NCBI RefSeq assembly: GCF_026967985.1
Contig: NZ_JAPVBJ010000002.1
Location: 609,509 to 673,508, forward strand
DNA length: 64,000 nucleotides
Direction of reading: 5' to 3'
Source of the DNA: Modestobacter sp. VKM Ac-2984
Lineage (GTDB): Bacteria > Actinomycetota > Actinomycetes > Mycobacteriales > Geodermatophilaceae
How positions within the stretch are numbered: position 1 is the first letter of the stretch; each line of letters opens with the position of its first letter. Shown piece by piece: positions 8,265 through 21,142 of this stretch. Both the position numbers and the translations under genes were made by a program. Below the pieces are notes generated by a model. The model searched no databases, was not told where the DNA came from, and saw only the letters and a program-made list of their open reading frames with translations.

Positions 8265-8473
8265 CGCACCGACCTGGTCGACGTGGCCCACCTGCCGCCG
8301 GGGGTGCTGTCCGACGGCAGCCGGACGCTGAGCCGGCTGGAGCAGCTCGAGCGGGACGAGATCGTGCGCTGCCTGAGCCGTCCGGGGACGACGGTGGTGC
8401 ACCCGCCACCGAGCTGGGCCTGTCCCGGGCCACGCTCTGCCGCAAGATCGCCCAGTACCGGATCACCGTGTAG
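8265..8473 (+). pseudogene. C-terminal remnant of an AcoR-type Fis-family regulator
   Basis: The segment RTDLVDVAHLPPGVLSDG followed by LSRLEQLERDEIVRCL matches the linker and first helix of the Fis-type DNA-binding domain of AcoR-like activators. The recognition part, TELGLSRATLCRKIAQYR, continues to the TAG at 8471-8473 in a different frame, so one small frameshift lies near 8400-8408. The GAF and AAA+ domains are missing. In many actinobacteria such regulators sit next to alcohol or aldehyde dehydrogenase genes, which fits the dehydrogenase fragment joined to it here. Confidence 0.78.
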
Positions 8474-8497
8474 CCGGCCCGCCCCGCCCCCGTCCGC

Positions 8498-9319
8498 TCA
8501 GCGGTCGTGCTCGGCAGCCCGCAGCGAGTCGGTCAGCCGGGAGAGCTCGTCCCCGCCGGCGACCAGCCGGGTGAGGTCGTGCACGTCGACGTCCTCCCGG
8601 GTCAGGTCACCGGCCACCCGGCCCCCGCCGAGCAGCAGGAAGCGGTCGCCGACCAGGTGGGCGTGCTGCGGGCTGTGCGTCACGAACAGCACGGCGAGCC
8701 CCGCGTCGCGGGCGGCCACCACCGACTGCAGCACCAGTGCCCGCTGGGCCACCGTCATCGGCGCGGTCGGCTCGTCGATGACCAGGGCCCGGGCGCCGAA
8801 GTGCAGGGCGCGGGCGATCGCCAGGCTCTGCCGCTCCCCGGCTTGCAGCGCGCTCGCGGCCTGGCCGGGGTCGAGCCCCGGCACGCCCACCCGGGCCATC
8901 GCCCGGGTGGTGATCTCCTCGGCCCGTCCGACGTCCAGCCGCCGGAACGGCCACACCCCGCGGGTCGGTTCGGCGCCCAGGAAGAAGTTCCGCCAGACCG
9001 ACATCAGCGGCGCGATCGCCAGGTCCTGCCACACCGTGGCGATCCCGCAGGCACGGGCCCGCTGCGGGGACCGGAAGCGCTCCGGCCGGCCGTCGACCAG
9101 CAGCTCGCCCTCGGCCGGCTGCTGCAGGCCGGAGAGGACGGCGACCAGCGTCGACTTGCCCGAGCCGTTCTCCCCGAGCACGCAGACCACCTCCCCGGCC
9201 CGCAGGGCCAGCGACACCCGGGACAGCGCCGGCACGCTGCCGAAGCGCACCGTCACCCCCCGCAGCTCCAGCACCGGCGGCGGGGAACCGTGCGGGGACA
9301 GGTGGGCAGCCGTGCTCAC
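8498..9319 (-). CDS. Sugar-type ABC transporter ATP-binding protein, with altered signature motif
   Basis: 273 residues with a single nucleotide-binding domain, as in FrcA-type importers. Walker A is GENGSGKST and Walker B is ALVIDEP; the switch His is in VTHSPQHAH. The signature that is normally LSGGE reads LQAGE, and the D-loop region is TAPMT instead of the usual SALD-like motif. It starts with a GTG inside the last codons of the permease gene (GTGA-type overlap), so the two are translationally coupled. The segment PLMSVWRNFFLGAEPT is nearly the same as in the ATPase at 36123-36941, so the genes are paralogues. Substrate unknown; reduced or specialised ATPase activity is possible. Confidence 0.85.
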   Translation of the reverse strand: MSTAAHLSPHGSPPPVLELRGVTVRFGSVPALSRVSLALRAGEVVCVLGENGSGKSTLVAVLSGLQQPAEGELLVDGRPERFRSPQRARACGIATVWQDLAIAPLMSVWRNFFLGAEPTRGVWPFRRLDVGRAEEITTRAMARVGVPGLDPGQAASALQAGERQSLAIARALHFGARALVIDEPTAPMTVAQRALVLQSVVAARDAGLAVLFVTHSPQHAHLVGDRFLLLGGGRVAGDLTREDVDVHDLTRLVAGGDELSRLTDSLRAAEHDR

Positions 9320-10416
9320 GAGCGGGGCACCGTGCGCAGCCGGCGGCGGACCACGCCGTTGACCAGCAGCGCGACCAGCAGCAACAGGCCGAGGAAGGCC
9401 TGGAACCAGCGCGGGTCCCAGTCGGCCAGCGAGAGGCCCTCCCTGGCCACGGCGTAGAGCAGCGCCCCCAGCGCCGCGCCCACGGTCGAGCCGTACCCGC
9501 CGGTGAGCAGGCAGCCGCCGATCACCGCCACCACGATGAACTCGATCTCGTCGCCCAGCGCCGGGTCCACCTGGACGCCACCGAGCCGGACCAGGGCCAG
9601 CGTGCCGATCAGCCAGCCGGCAGCGGCGGTGCCGAGGAACAGCAGGACCGTCGTGCGCGCCACCGGGACGCCGAGCTCCTGGGCCGCCCGGCTGGCGCCG
9701 CCGCTGGCGAAGACGGCGTTGCCGAAGCGGGTGCGCCACAGCAGCCAGGTGGTCAGCAGGGTGGCCAGCACCCACCACAGCAGCGAGATGCGGAACCGTC
9801 CGTCACCCAGCTGCGCGGTGGACCCGAACACCGCCAGCGCCGACTCCCAGCCCGGCGCGTCCGCCAGGCCGGTGACCCGCGAGGAGCCCGCGATCGCGGC
9901 TGCCCCGGCGAGCGAGGCGCCCTGCAGCACGAGGAAGGTCGCCAGCGTCACCAGGAAGCTGGGCAACCCGGTGGTCACCACGAGCAGCCCGTTGGCCGCC
10001 CCGACCAGCAGGGCGGCGAGCAGGGACACCAGCAGGGCCGGCCAGATGCCGAGGCCCAGCTGGGTCACGAGCAGGGCGGTGACCAGGCTGCTGCCCACCG
10101 CGACGACCCCGATCGACAGGTCGAACTGGCCGGCGACCAGCAGCAGCGCGACCGCGACGCCGCCGATCCCCAGCGGGGCCGCGATGTCCAGCACGGTGGC
10201 CAGGCCACCGGAGCTGATCAGCTCCGGTGCCTGCAGCCCGAAGAAGACGGCGAGCACCAGCACCCCGAACAGCGCGCCCACGCCGGGGCGGGCGAGCAGC
10301 CGGTCCAGCACCCGGCGACCGGCCGAGCGGGGAGCGGCGGGCGTCACCGGGCCGAAGCCGGGCAGTCGCTCGCTGGTCGACGGCGGCGCGGCCGAGAAGG
10401 GGTGGAGGGGTGGCAC
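9316..10416 (-). CDS. Sugar-type ABC transporter permease (BPD_transp_2)
   Basis: 366 residues from a GTG at 10416. After a ~45-residue polar N-terminus there are about ten membrane segments. Family features include FDLSIGVVAVGSSLVTALL, GLPSFLVTLATFLVLQG and [20 protein letters not shown], all typical of RbsC/FrcB permeases. It overlaps the ATPase gene by 4 nt. No substrate-binding protein gene is adjacent, unlike the paralogous operon at 34.1-36.9 kb. The transporter may borrow that binding protein or one encoded elsewhere. Confidence 0.87.
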   Translation of the reverse strand: MPPLHPFSAAPPSTSERLPGFGPVTPAAPRSAGRRVLDRLLARPGVGALFGVLVLAVFFGLQAPELISSGGLATVLDIAAPLGIGGVAVALLLVAGQFDLSIGVVAVGSSLVTALLVTQLGLGIWPALLVSLLAALLVGAANGLLVVTTGLPSFLVTLATFLVLQGASLAGAAAIAGSSRVTGLADAPGWESALAVFGSTAQLGDGRFRISLLWWVLATLLTTWLLWRTRFGNAVFASGGASRAAQELGVPVARTTVLLFLGTAAAGWLIGTLALVRLGGVQVDPALGDEIEFIVVAVIGGCLLTGGYGSTVGAALGALLYAVAREGLSLADWDPRWFQAFLGLLLLVALLVNGVVRRRLRTVPRS

Positions 10417-10513
10417 GGCGACGCGAGACCTCCTCGAGCGGGGCGGAGACCCCAGTGTCCACGATCGCCGGCGGCCGGACCGTCGCCCGTCAGGGTGCAG
10501 GCGCCAGTGCCCG

Positions 10514-12494
<1,981 letters not shown>

Positions 12495-12504
12495 CTGAGC
12501 TGAT

Positions 12505-12543
12505 GGCGCCCCTCCGGGCCGCACCGCGGCCAGGAGGGGTGCC
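12505..12543 (+). terminator. Hairpin terminator after purA
   Basis: An 11-bp stem (12505-12515 with 12533-12543, one G:T pair) encloses an inner GC-rich loop, 10 nt downstream of the purA stop. Confidence 0.65.
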
Positions 12544-12564
12544 CGGCGGACGTTGAGCCGTTTC

Positions 12565-12610
12565 GTGGGATGAGGTCGGGGAGCCTCCGGCCCCCGCGAC
12601 CTCATCCCAC
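12565..12610. repeat. Second intergenic palindrome between purA and the small acidic protein gene
   Basis: Arms GTGGGATGAGGTCG at 12565-12578 and its complement at 12597-12610 are perfect over 14 bp and continue with G/C pairs inward. It could terminate transcription from the right-hand (minus-strand) genes as the preceding hairpin does for purA. Confidence 0.6.
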
Positions 12611-12694
12611 AGTCGCCTCGCGGCGACGCCGTTGCCCGTTCCGGCGTCGGCTCACCCGAGCCGTTCCCGGATTGCGTCGTCGGCTCGCTCGACC

Positions 12695-12784
12695 TGGCTC
12701 GTTGCGTGGCTGGCTCGTTGCGTGGCTGGTCTCAGGCAGGTCAGGGGACGCTGCCTGGTCTCAGGCGGGTTCGGGGACGCTGCC
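12695..12784. repeat. Two adjacent tandem duplications at the 3' end of the small acidic protein gene
   Basis: A 16-bp unit (TGGCTCGTTGCGTGGC) occurs twice without gap at 12695-12726. It is followed directly by two copies of a 29-bp unit at 12727-12755 and 12756-12784, differing at a few positions. The second 29-bp copy holds the last codons and stop of the 67-residue gene, so the first copy is a duplicated gene end. Confidence 0.75.
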
Positions 12785-12964
12785 GGGGTCGCCGCCGGGG
12801 TCGTCGGGCGTCGACTCGATCGGGGCGGGCGGCAGTGTCTCCGGGGTGTCCGGCAGGAGCTCGCCGGCGTCGTCCGGCACGGGCTGGTCCGGGTCGAGGG
12901 GGGAGTCGGGCTCCGGGATCGACGTCATGCCGCGAGTCAACCAGCGCATGATCGCCGCCGCCAT
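12761..12964 (-). CDS. Small acidic Pro-rich hypothetical protein
   Basis: 67 residues from the ATG at 12964, with a possible internal start at MRWLTRG. The N-terminus is short, basic and amphipathic. The remainder is dominated by Pro, Asp and Glu (IPEPDSPLDPDQPVPDDAG) and is probably disordered. It lies 36 bp behind the phosphodiesterase gene on the same strand and could share its transcript. No family is recognised. Codon use fits real coding, and its 3' end is part of a tandem duplication. Confidence 0.55.
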   Translation of the reverse strand: MAAAIMRWLTRGMTSIPEPDSPLDPDQPVPDDAGELLPDTPETLPPAPIESTPDDPGGDPGSVPEPA

Positions 12965-13000
12965 CGACCGGGTCGGGCCCGGCGGGCCTGACCCGGCCGG

Positions 13001-14101
13001 TCAGACCCGGGGGCGCACCGGGGCCATGGCGGCGGCGGAGAGCTCCGCCCGGGCCCGGTGGGCGGTCTCCGGGGCGTCGGTGATCACGCTGTCGACCCCG
13101 AGGGCGAAGAGCAGCCGGGCCTCGGTCTGGGCATCCCCCAGCCCGAGGGGGTCGCCCCCGCGGCGCAGGTGGCTGGGGAGGAAGACGTTCTCCGGCCGCA
13201 GCGTCCACGGCTCGACGGTGAGCCCCGCGCGGTGTGCCTGGGTGACCAGGTCGGAGACGCCGACCAGGCCGCCGTCGGCGCCGTGCAGCAGGATCCGGCC
13301 CTTGTGCGGGGCGATCCCGTCGGCGTAGGTGGACACCTCGCGCAGGCCCGACGGGGTGACCAGGGCGTCCTGCATGCCCTCCTCCTCGATCAGCTGCACC
13401 AGCCGGGGGCCGTTGCTGCCGAGGTCGGCCCGCAGCTCGCGCAGCGCCTGCTGCTCGAACGCCATGACGACGACGGAGCCGTCGACCCGGGCGGCGTCCA
13501 GCCGGCGCAGTTCCGCGGCGACCAGCTCGGTCATCGGCAGCCCCTGCGCGGCGAACCAGGACGGGCACTTCAGCTCCGCCTGCACCCGCACCTGGTGGCC
13601 GGAGGTGGAGCGGCGGCGGGCCACCTCGACCACCTCGGCCAGGGTGAGGATGCCGAACCGGCCGTCGTAGGCGGTGTTCATCGGCCGCATCCCGGGCAGC
13701 CGCTCGACGGCGCGCAGGGTGCGCAGCTCGGCGAGGGTGAAGTCCTCGCTGAACCAGCCGGTGAGCTCCTCGCCGTCCACCTCCTGGGTGCGGCGGCGGT
13801 CGGCGAACTCGGGGTGCCGGGCCACGTCGGTCGACCGGGACAGCTCGTTCTCGTGGCGGGCCACGAGCTGGCCGTCGCGGGTCACCACGACGTCGGGCTC
13901 GATCAGGTCGGCGCCGAGGTCGATGGCCAGCTCGTAGCTGGCCACGGTGTGCTCGGGCCGGTAGCTGGGTGCACCTCGGTGCCCGATGATGCGCGGTGAG
14001 CGCTCTCGGCGGGGCGAGTGAACGGCCTTCAGGCCGGTCTCCTGCATGGCTCCAGGGAAACCCAGTTCCCTGTCCGGGGTCTGAACGCGCGCCGACTTCA
14101 T
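13001..14101 (-). CDS. Glycerophosphodiester phosphodiesterase family protein
   Basis: 366 residues. The GDPD domain begins with IIGHRGAPSYRPEHTVASYE, which holds the catalytic His and Arg and the metal-binding Glu. LIEPDVVVTRDGQLVARHE continues the active site with a further metal-ligand pair and the second His. LIEEEGMQDALVTPSGL and GVDSVITDAPE are typical later segments. The enzyme hydrolyses deacylated phospholipids to glycerol 3-phosphate and an alcohol. A start at the in-frame ATG near 14047 (MQETGLKAV) would remove 18 residues and is equally possible. No signal peptide is obvious. Confidence 0.88.
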   Translation of the reverse strand: MKSARVQTPDRELGFPGAMQETGLKAVHSPRRERSPRIIGHRGAPSYRPEHTVASYELAIDLGADLIEPDVVVTRDGQLVARHENELSRSTDVARHPEFADRRRTQEVDGEELTGWFSEDFTLAELRTLRAVERLPGMRPMNTAYDGRFGILTLAEVVEVARRRSTSGHQVRVQAELKCPSWFAAQGLPMTELVAAELRRLDAARVDGSVVVMAFEQQALRELRADLGSNGPRLVQLIEEEGMQDALVTPSGLREVSTYADGIAPHKGRILLHGADGGLVGVSDLVTQAHRAGLTVEPWTLRPENVFLPSHLRRGGDPLGLGDAQTEARLLFALGVDSVITDAPETAHRARAELSAAAMAPVRPRV

Positions 14102-14142
14102 GGGGACAAATCGGGGGACAGGCCGCTCACCTGGAGAGAAGC

Positions 14143-15165
14143 ATGACCCCTGTGAGTGATCTCTCAGCCGGCCGACACCAGGACGTGCCGCTGCACGCGG
14201 CCCACGACGACGGCGAGGTGGCGCGGGTGGCCCGGGTCGACCGGGGCCTGCTCACCGTGCTCACCGCCGGGGGCGAGCGCCGGGTGAGCTGTGCCGGCGG
14301 GCTGCACGCCGAGACGGCCCCTGCGGTCGGGGACTGGGTCACGCTGCGCGGCGAGCAGGCGGTGCGGCTGCTGCCGCGGCGCACCGCCTTCGTGCGCACG
14401 GCCGCCGGCCGCGGCTCGGCCCCCCAGGTGGTCGCGGCGAACGTGGACGTCGTGTTCGTGGTCGACGCCCTGGGGGCGGCGGCGCGGCTGCGGCGGATCG
14501 AGCGGTACCTCGCCGTGGCCTGGGCCAGCGGGGCGACGCCGATCGTCGTCCTCACCAAGGCAGACCTGTGCCCGGACGTCCCGGCGGCGGTCGCCGAGGT
14601 GGCCGAGGACGCCGTCGGCGTCGACGTGCTGCCGGTCAGCGCGGTCACCGGCAGCGGGCTCGTCGCCGTGCGGGACCTGGTCCCGGCCGGGTGCACCGCG
14701 GCGATGGTCGGACCCTCCGGCGTGGGCAAGTCCAGCCTGGTCAACGCCCTGGCCGGCCGGTCGGTGACGGCGGTCGCCGGGATCCGCGGCGACGGGCGCG
14801 GGCGGCACACGACCACGGCACGGGAGCTGCACCTGCTCCCCGGCGGCGGCCTGCTGATCGACACCCCCGGGATGCGCGAGCTGGCGCTGGCCGACGGCGA
14901 CGGGCTGGCGGCGACCTACGCCGACGTGGCCGACTGGGCGACCGGGTGCCGCTTCCGCGACTGTGCGCACCGCACCGAGCCAGGCTGCGCGGTGGCGGCG
15001 GCGATCGACCGCGGCGAGCTGGACCCGGCGCGGTTCCTCGGCTGGCGCAAGCTCCAGGCCGAGGCGCACCGGCAGGAGCTGCGCGCCGACGCCCGGGCCC
15101 GCGCGGCCGAGTCGGCCCGGCTGCGGGCGGTGCACCGGCAGCGGCGCGCCCGCACCGGCCGCTGA
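14143..15165 (+). CDS. rsgA: Ribosome small-subunit-dependent GTPase A
   Basis: 340 residues. An N-terminal OB-fold is followed by a circularly permuted GTPase domain: G4 (LTKAD) comes before the P-loop [14 protein letters not shown] and G3 (DTPGMRE). The C-terminal zinc knuckle is seen as [14 protein letters not shown]. RsgA checks late 30S subunit maturation. The ATG at 14143 has a GGAGAG ribosome site at 14133-14138; upstream in-frame starts do not. It is divergent from the phosphodiesterase gene. Confidence 0.93.
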   Translation: MTPVSDLSAGRHQDVPLHAAHDDGEVARVARVDRGLLTVLTAGGERRVSCAGGLHAETAPAVGDWVTLRGEQAVRLLPRRTAFVRTAAGRGSAPQVVAANVDVVFVVDALGAAARLRRIERYLAVAWASGATPIVVLTKADLCPDVPAAVAEVAEDAVGVDVLPVSAVTGSGLVAVRDLVPAGCTAAMVGPSGVGKSSLVNALAGRSVTAVAGIRGDGRGRHTTTARELHLLPGGGLLIDTPGMRELALADGDGLAATYADVADWATGCRFRDCAHRTEPGCAVAAAIDRGELDPARFLGWRKLQAEAHRQELRADARARAAESARLRAVHRQRRARTGR

Positions 15166-15209
15166 CCGCGGGCGGGAACGGCCGGTTCTGCCCCGGCGGC
15201 CGGGGTGGG

Positions 15210-15215
15210 TAGGTT
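15210..15215 (+). promoter_or_regulatory. Leaderless -10 box of purD
   Basis: TAGGTT lies 6 nt before the GTG at 15222, so purD is likely translated from a leaderless transcript separate from rsgA. Confidence 0.55.
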
Positions 15216-15221
15216 CGCCCG

Positions 15222-16475
<1,254 letters not shown>

Positions 16476-16530
16476 TCGTCCGGCCGGCCGGCCTCCGCGC
16501 GTGCGGCTCGACCCGCGCCGGCAGGGGGTG

Positions 16531-16550
16531 AGCCGCGTGCTGCCGCGGCT
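16531..16550. terminator. Possible bidirectional hairpin between purD and the exporter gene
   Basis: A 7-bp perfect stem (AGCCGCG/CGCGGCT) with a 6-nt loop lies between the two convergent stop codons. It is short, so confidence is limited. Confidence 0.35.
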
Positions 16551-16583
16551 CCACGCCGTCCTGGGCGGGTCGGCCCGCTGGCG

Positions 16584-18032
16584 TCAGCGGGCGGTGACCG
16601 GCCGGCGGGCGCGGCGGGTGTCCGGTTGCGGGGGGCGGGGGCCCTCGTGCCGCCGGGACAGGTAGGTGCCCGCCACGTTGCCGCAGGCGATGACCGGGAC
16701 GGCGATCAGCGCGCCGAAGACCCCGCCGATCAGCAGCCCGGCGGCGATGCCGAGGACGACGGCCAGCGGGTGCACCGAGACCGCGCGGCCCAGCAGCAGC
16801 GGCTGCAGCACGTGGCTCTCCAGCTGCATGATCAGCACGATGATCCCCAGCGCGACCAGTGCCCGGACCGGCCCGACGGCGACCAGGGTGACCAGCACCG
16901 AGACCGTGCCGGCCAGGAACGACCCGATGATCGGGATGAACGCGCCGAGGAACACCAGCGCGGCGAGCGGCACGACCAGCGGCGTCCCGAGGAAGACCAG
17001 GCCGATGCCGATGAAGACGGCGTCGAAGGCGGCGACCCCGACGGTGGCGCGCACGTAGGAGATCAGCGTCCGCCAGGACCGCCGGGCCGCCTCGTCCAGG
17101 TAGGCCTGCGAGTTCACCGGCGTCAGCCCGACCACCCACAGCCAGATCTGCCGGCCGTCGAGCAGGAAGAAGAAGAGGGTGAACAGGGTCAGCAGCGCTC
17201 CGGTGAGCACCTCGCCCACGGTCGCGGCCGTGGTGAGCGCGCCGGAGGTGAGCGCGTCCCGGTTGTCCGTGATGGACTGGCTCGCGCTCTCGAGCGCGTC
17301 GGTGATCTGGCCGTCGGTGACCGGGAAGGTGCGGGTGATGAAGTCCTGCACCTGGGTGAGCCCCTCGTCGACCTGGGACACGAGGTCGGCGTAGCCGGCG
17401 ACGAACTCCTCGACCACGAGGGTCACGATCCCCGCGACCACGCCGACGCCGACGACGAGCATCGTCAGCGCGGCCAGCGAGGTCGGCCAGCCGCTGCGCC
17501 GCAGGAAGGCCGCACCCGGCTGGAGCAGCGCGGCCAGCAGCAGCGCCACGATGACCGGCACGATGACGACGGCGACGTAGCCGGCCGCGCGCAGCAGCAG
17601 GTACAGCGCGGCGACCACGGCCACCGTCCGCCACGACCAGGCCGCGGCGATCCGCAGCCCGTTGGGGACGTCCCGCTCGGCGGCCCGGAGCCCGGCATCG
17701 GGGGCCAGCAGGCTGCCCCGGGTCCGGTCCCGGCCGGGCGCCGGCGGGGCACCACCGGGTGCCGGGGGGCCGCTGACCCCGCCGGGGACGTCGACGTCCG
17801 GGGCGTCCGGGTGCGGGCTGCCGGGGGCGAGGGGGGCGGCGTCGTGGCGGGGTGCGGCGGTGGCGTGGTGGCCGTCGTCCTGGTGCGGTTCCTCCACGTG
17901 GTCCACGACGGCGCGGCTGCCGTCCTGGAGGACGAGCACGGTGCCGTCGGGCCAGGCGTGCGGGTCGTGCTCGGCGGCGGCCCGGATGCGCTCCCGGGCC
18001 CGGTCGACGACGTGTCTGGCCCGCTGCAACAT
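16584..18032 (-). CDS. AI-2E family transporter
   Basis: 482 residues from the ATG at 18032, which has a very strong GGAGGAGAAGG ribosome site. The first ~130 residues are cytosolic and His/Asp/Pro-rich. Then come seven to eight membrane segments with the family's central extracytoplasmic helical stretch (VDEGLTQVQDFITRTFP). The conserved C-terminal segments LGAFIPIIGSFLAGTVSVLV and ESHVLQPLLLGRAVSVHPLAV identify the AI-2E/TqsA exporter family. Some members export autoinducer-2 and others move ions, so the substrate is open. It is divergent from purB, 93 bp apart. Confidence 0.88.
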   Translation of the reverse strand: MLQRARHVVDRARERIRAAAEHDPHAWPDGTVLVLQDGSRAVVDHVEEPHQDDGHHATAAPRHDAAPLAPGSPHPDAPDVDVPGGVSGPPAPGGAPPAPGRDRTRGSLLAPDAGLRAAERDVPNGLRIAAAWSWRTVAVVAALYLLLRAAGYVAVVIVPVIVALLLAALLQPGAAFLRRSGWPTSLAALTMLVVGVGVVAGIVTLVVEEFVAGYADLVSQVDEGLTQVQDFITRTFPVTDGQITDALESASQSITDNRDALTSGALTTAATVGEVLTGALLTLFTLFFFLLDGRQIWLWVVGLTPVNSQAYLDEAARRSWRTLISYVRATVGVAAFDAVFIGIGLVFLGTPLVVPLAALVFLGAFIPIIGSFLAGTVSVLVTLVAVGPVRALVALGIIVLIMQLESHVLQPLLLGRAVSVHPLAVVLGIAAGLLIGGVFGALIAVPVIACGNVAGTYLSRRHEGPRPPQPDTRRARRPVTAR

Positions 18033-18125
18033 CCTTCTCCTCCGAGCTGATGGGGGCCCGCCCGCAGCGGTGCGAGAGGATGGGCCCGTGGTGCGCCGAG
18101 CTGAGCAGACCGAAGCGGTACTCGC

Positions 18126-19429
<1,304 letters not shown>

Positions 19430-19433
<4 letters not shown>

Positions 19434-20308
19434 GCCTCCCCTTCGAGCTCGTCGCCCGCGGCAAGGTCCGCGAGGTCCACGCGGTCGACGACGACCGGCT
19501 GCTGCTGGTCGCCAGCGACCGGGTCTCCGCCTACGACCACGTGCTCCCCACGCCGATCCCGGACAAGGGCCGGGTGCTCACCGCGCTGTCGGTGTGGTGG
19601 TTCGAGCAGCTGGCGCCGGTGCTGGCCGAGCACGGCGCGGAGCACCACCTGCTGGCGTCCGGCGACGAGCTGCTCGCCGTGGGCGTGCCGGCCGAGCTGA
19701 CCGGCCGGTCGATGCTGGTCCGCCGGCTGGAGATGCTGCCGGTGGAGTGCGTGGCCCGCGGCTACCTGTCCGGGTCGGGCACGCATCTGTACCAGCGCAC
19801 GGGCGCGATCGTCGACGTCCCGCTGCCGGCCGGCCTGGTCGAGGGCTCCCGGCTGCCCGAGCCGGTCTTCACCCCCTCGACCAAGGCCGAGGTCGGCGAG
19901 CACGACGAGGCGATCGGGTTCGCCCAGGTCGTCGAGGCCGTCGGCGCCGACCGGGCCGAGGCGCTCCGGTCGCTCACCGTGGCGCTCTACCGCCGCGGGG
20001 CGGAGATCGCCGAGCAGGCCGGGCTCGTGCTGGCCGACACCAAGTTCGAGTTCGGGACGTCGGGGGAGACCCTGGTGCTCGGCGACGAGGTGCTCACCCC
20101 CGACTCCTCGCGGTTCTGGCCGGCCATGACCTGGTCGCCGGGGGCTCCGCAGCCCTCCTTCGACAAGCAGTACGTGCGGGACTGGCTGACCACCTCCGGC
20201 TGGGACCGGGTGTCCCCGCCGCCGGAGCTGCCCGCGGACGTCGTCGCCGCCACCCGGGACCGCTACGTCAAGGCCTACGAGCAGCTCACCGGCCTCCCCT
20301 GGCGGTGA
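19430..20308 (+). CDS. purC: Phosphoribosylaminoimidazole-succinocarboxamide synthase (SAICAR synthetase)
   Basis: 292 residues from a GTG that overlaps the purB stop (GTGA). Condenses CAIR with aspartate using ATP. Diagnostic stretches are ARGKVREVHAVDDDRLLLV, ASDRVSAYDHVLPTPIPDKG, ECVARGYLSGSG, and the C-terminal DTKFEFG with FDKQYVRDWL. The length is that of the longer actinobacterial/eukaryote-like form rather than the ~240-residue short form. PurB acts directly after PurC in the pathway. Confidence 0.97.
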
Positions 20309-20333
20309 GGCACAGATCGGCCATCTCGGTGGC

Positions 20334-20999
20334 TCAGTAGAGCGCGGCGATGCCGCGGGCGCGGGCGTTGCGCAGCGCGGTGAAGACGTGCGAGCGGATC
20401 AGGTCGGCGGCCCGCTCGGGCAGGTCGACGAAGCGCAGCGACCACTCGTGCAGGTTGTCCTGGCGGGGCCGGCGGCGGACCACCGCCACCTCGGTGACGA
20501 GTTCGTCGGAGTACAGGTCGAGCGTGAGGAGCAGGGGCTGGCTCTTCGTCGGGAAGGGGATGCTGACGCCGAGGTCGCCGTGCGGGCGGAAGACGGCGAG
20601 CAGGCCGCCCTCGCTCAGGTCGACGGTGCTCCCGACCAGCGTCGCGCGGTCCCAGGAGAGGGCCGCCGACAGCCCGATGGGGGCGCGGACGGCGTCCCGG
20701 CGCTGGATCCTGCTGGCCGGGCCGGTGACCCTGACCTTCCACAGGCCGTCGGCGGCGACCGCGACCGCATCGGCCGGGACGGACCGGAGCCCGTCGTCGG
20801 CCTGCCAGGACAGTTCCAGCATGTCGCGCTCGACGAAGGGCACGATCTCCCCGAGCGCGTTGCGCGGTGGACTGAGGTGGAGGAACGACTCGCTCTCCCG
20901 GCGGACCCGGGCGGTGAGCGCCTCGTCCTGTCCCAGGGGCAGGACGCTGAGCCCCGTCCAGGTGGCCGGGTGGTCGACGCCTGGCTGTCCCGCGACCAT
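20334..20999 (-). CDS. PilZ domain protein (YcgR-like c-di-GMP effector), copy 1
   Basis: 221 residues from the ATG at 20999, preceded by a purine-rich GGAGGAAGGGG. The N-terminal ~95 residues resemble the YcgR-N split barrel. The PilZ domain follows, with both c-di-GMP-binding motifs: RRDAVR (RxxxR type) and VDLSEGGL (DxSxxG type). It ends in two short helices (ADLIRSHVFTALRNARARG). Such proteins bind c-di-GMP and modulate motility or secretion machinery. The next gene on the same strand is a clear paralogue, and no flagellar or pilus genes are in the window. Confidence 0.85.
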   Translation of the reverse strand: MVAGQPGVDHPATWTGLSVLPLGQDEALTARVRRESESFLHLSPPRNALGEIVPFVERDMLELSWQADDGLRSVPADAVAVAADGLWKVRVTGPASRIQRRDAVRAPIGLSAALSWDRATLVGSTVDLSEGGLLAVFRPHGDLGVSIPFPTKSQPLLLTLDLYSDELVTEVAVVRRRPRQDNLHEWSLRFVDLPERAADLIRSHVFTALRNARARGIAALY

Positions 21000-21142
21000 G
21001 CCTGACAGTTCCCCTTCCTCCACGTGGAGCAGTGCTCTCGTGGAGGGATCCTCGCCCGCACGACCGGGTCCGGGCAGGCCCGCGGCGGTCGGTCGCACCC
21101 GTTCGGGTCAGGCGTCGGTCCGCCGGCCGCGCCTGCCGCCGG

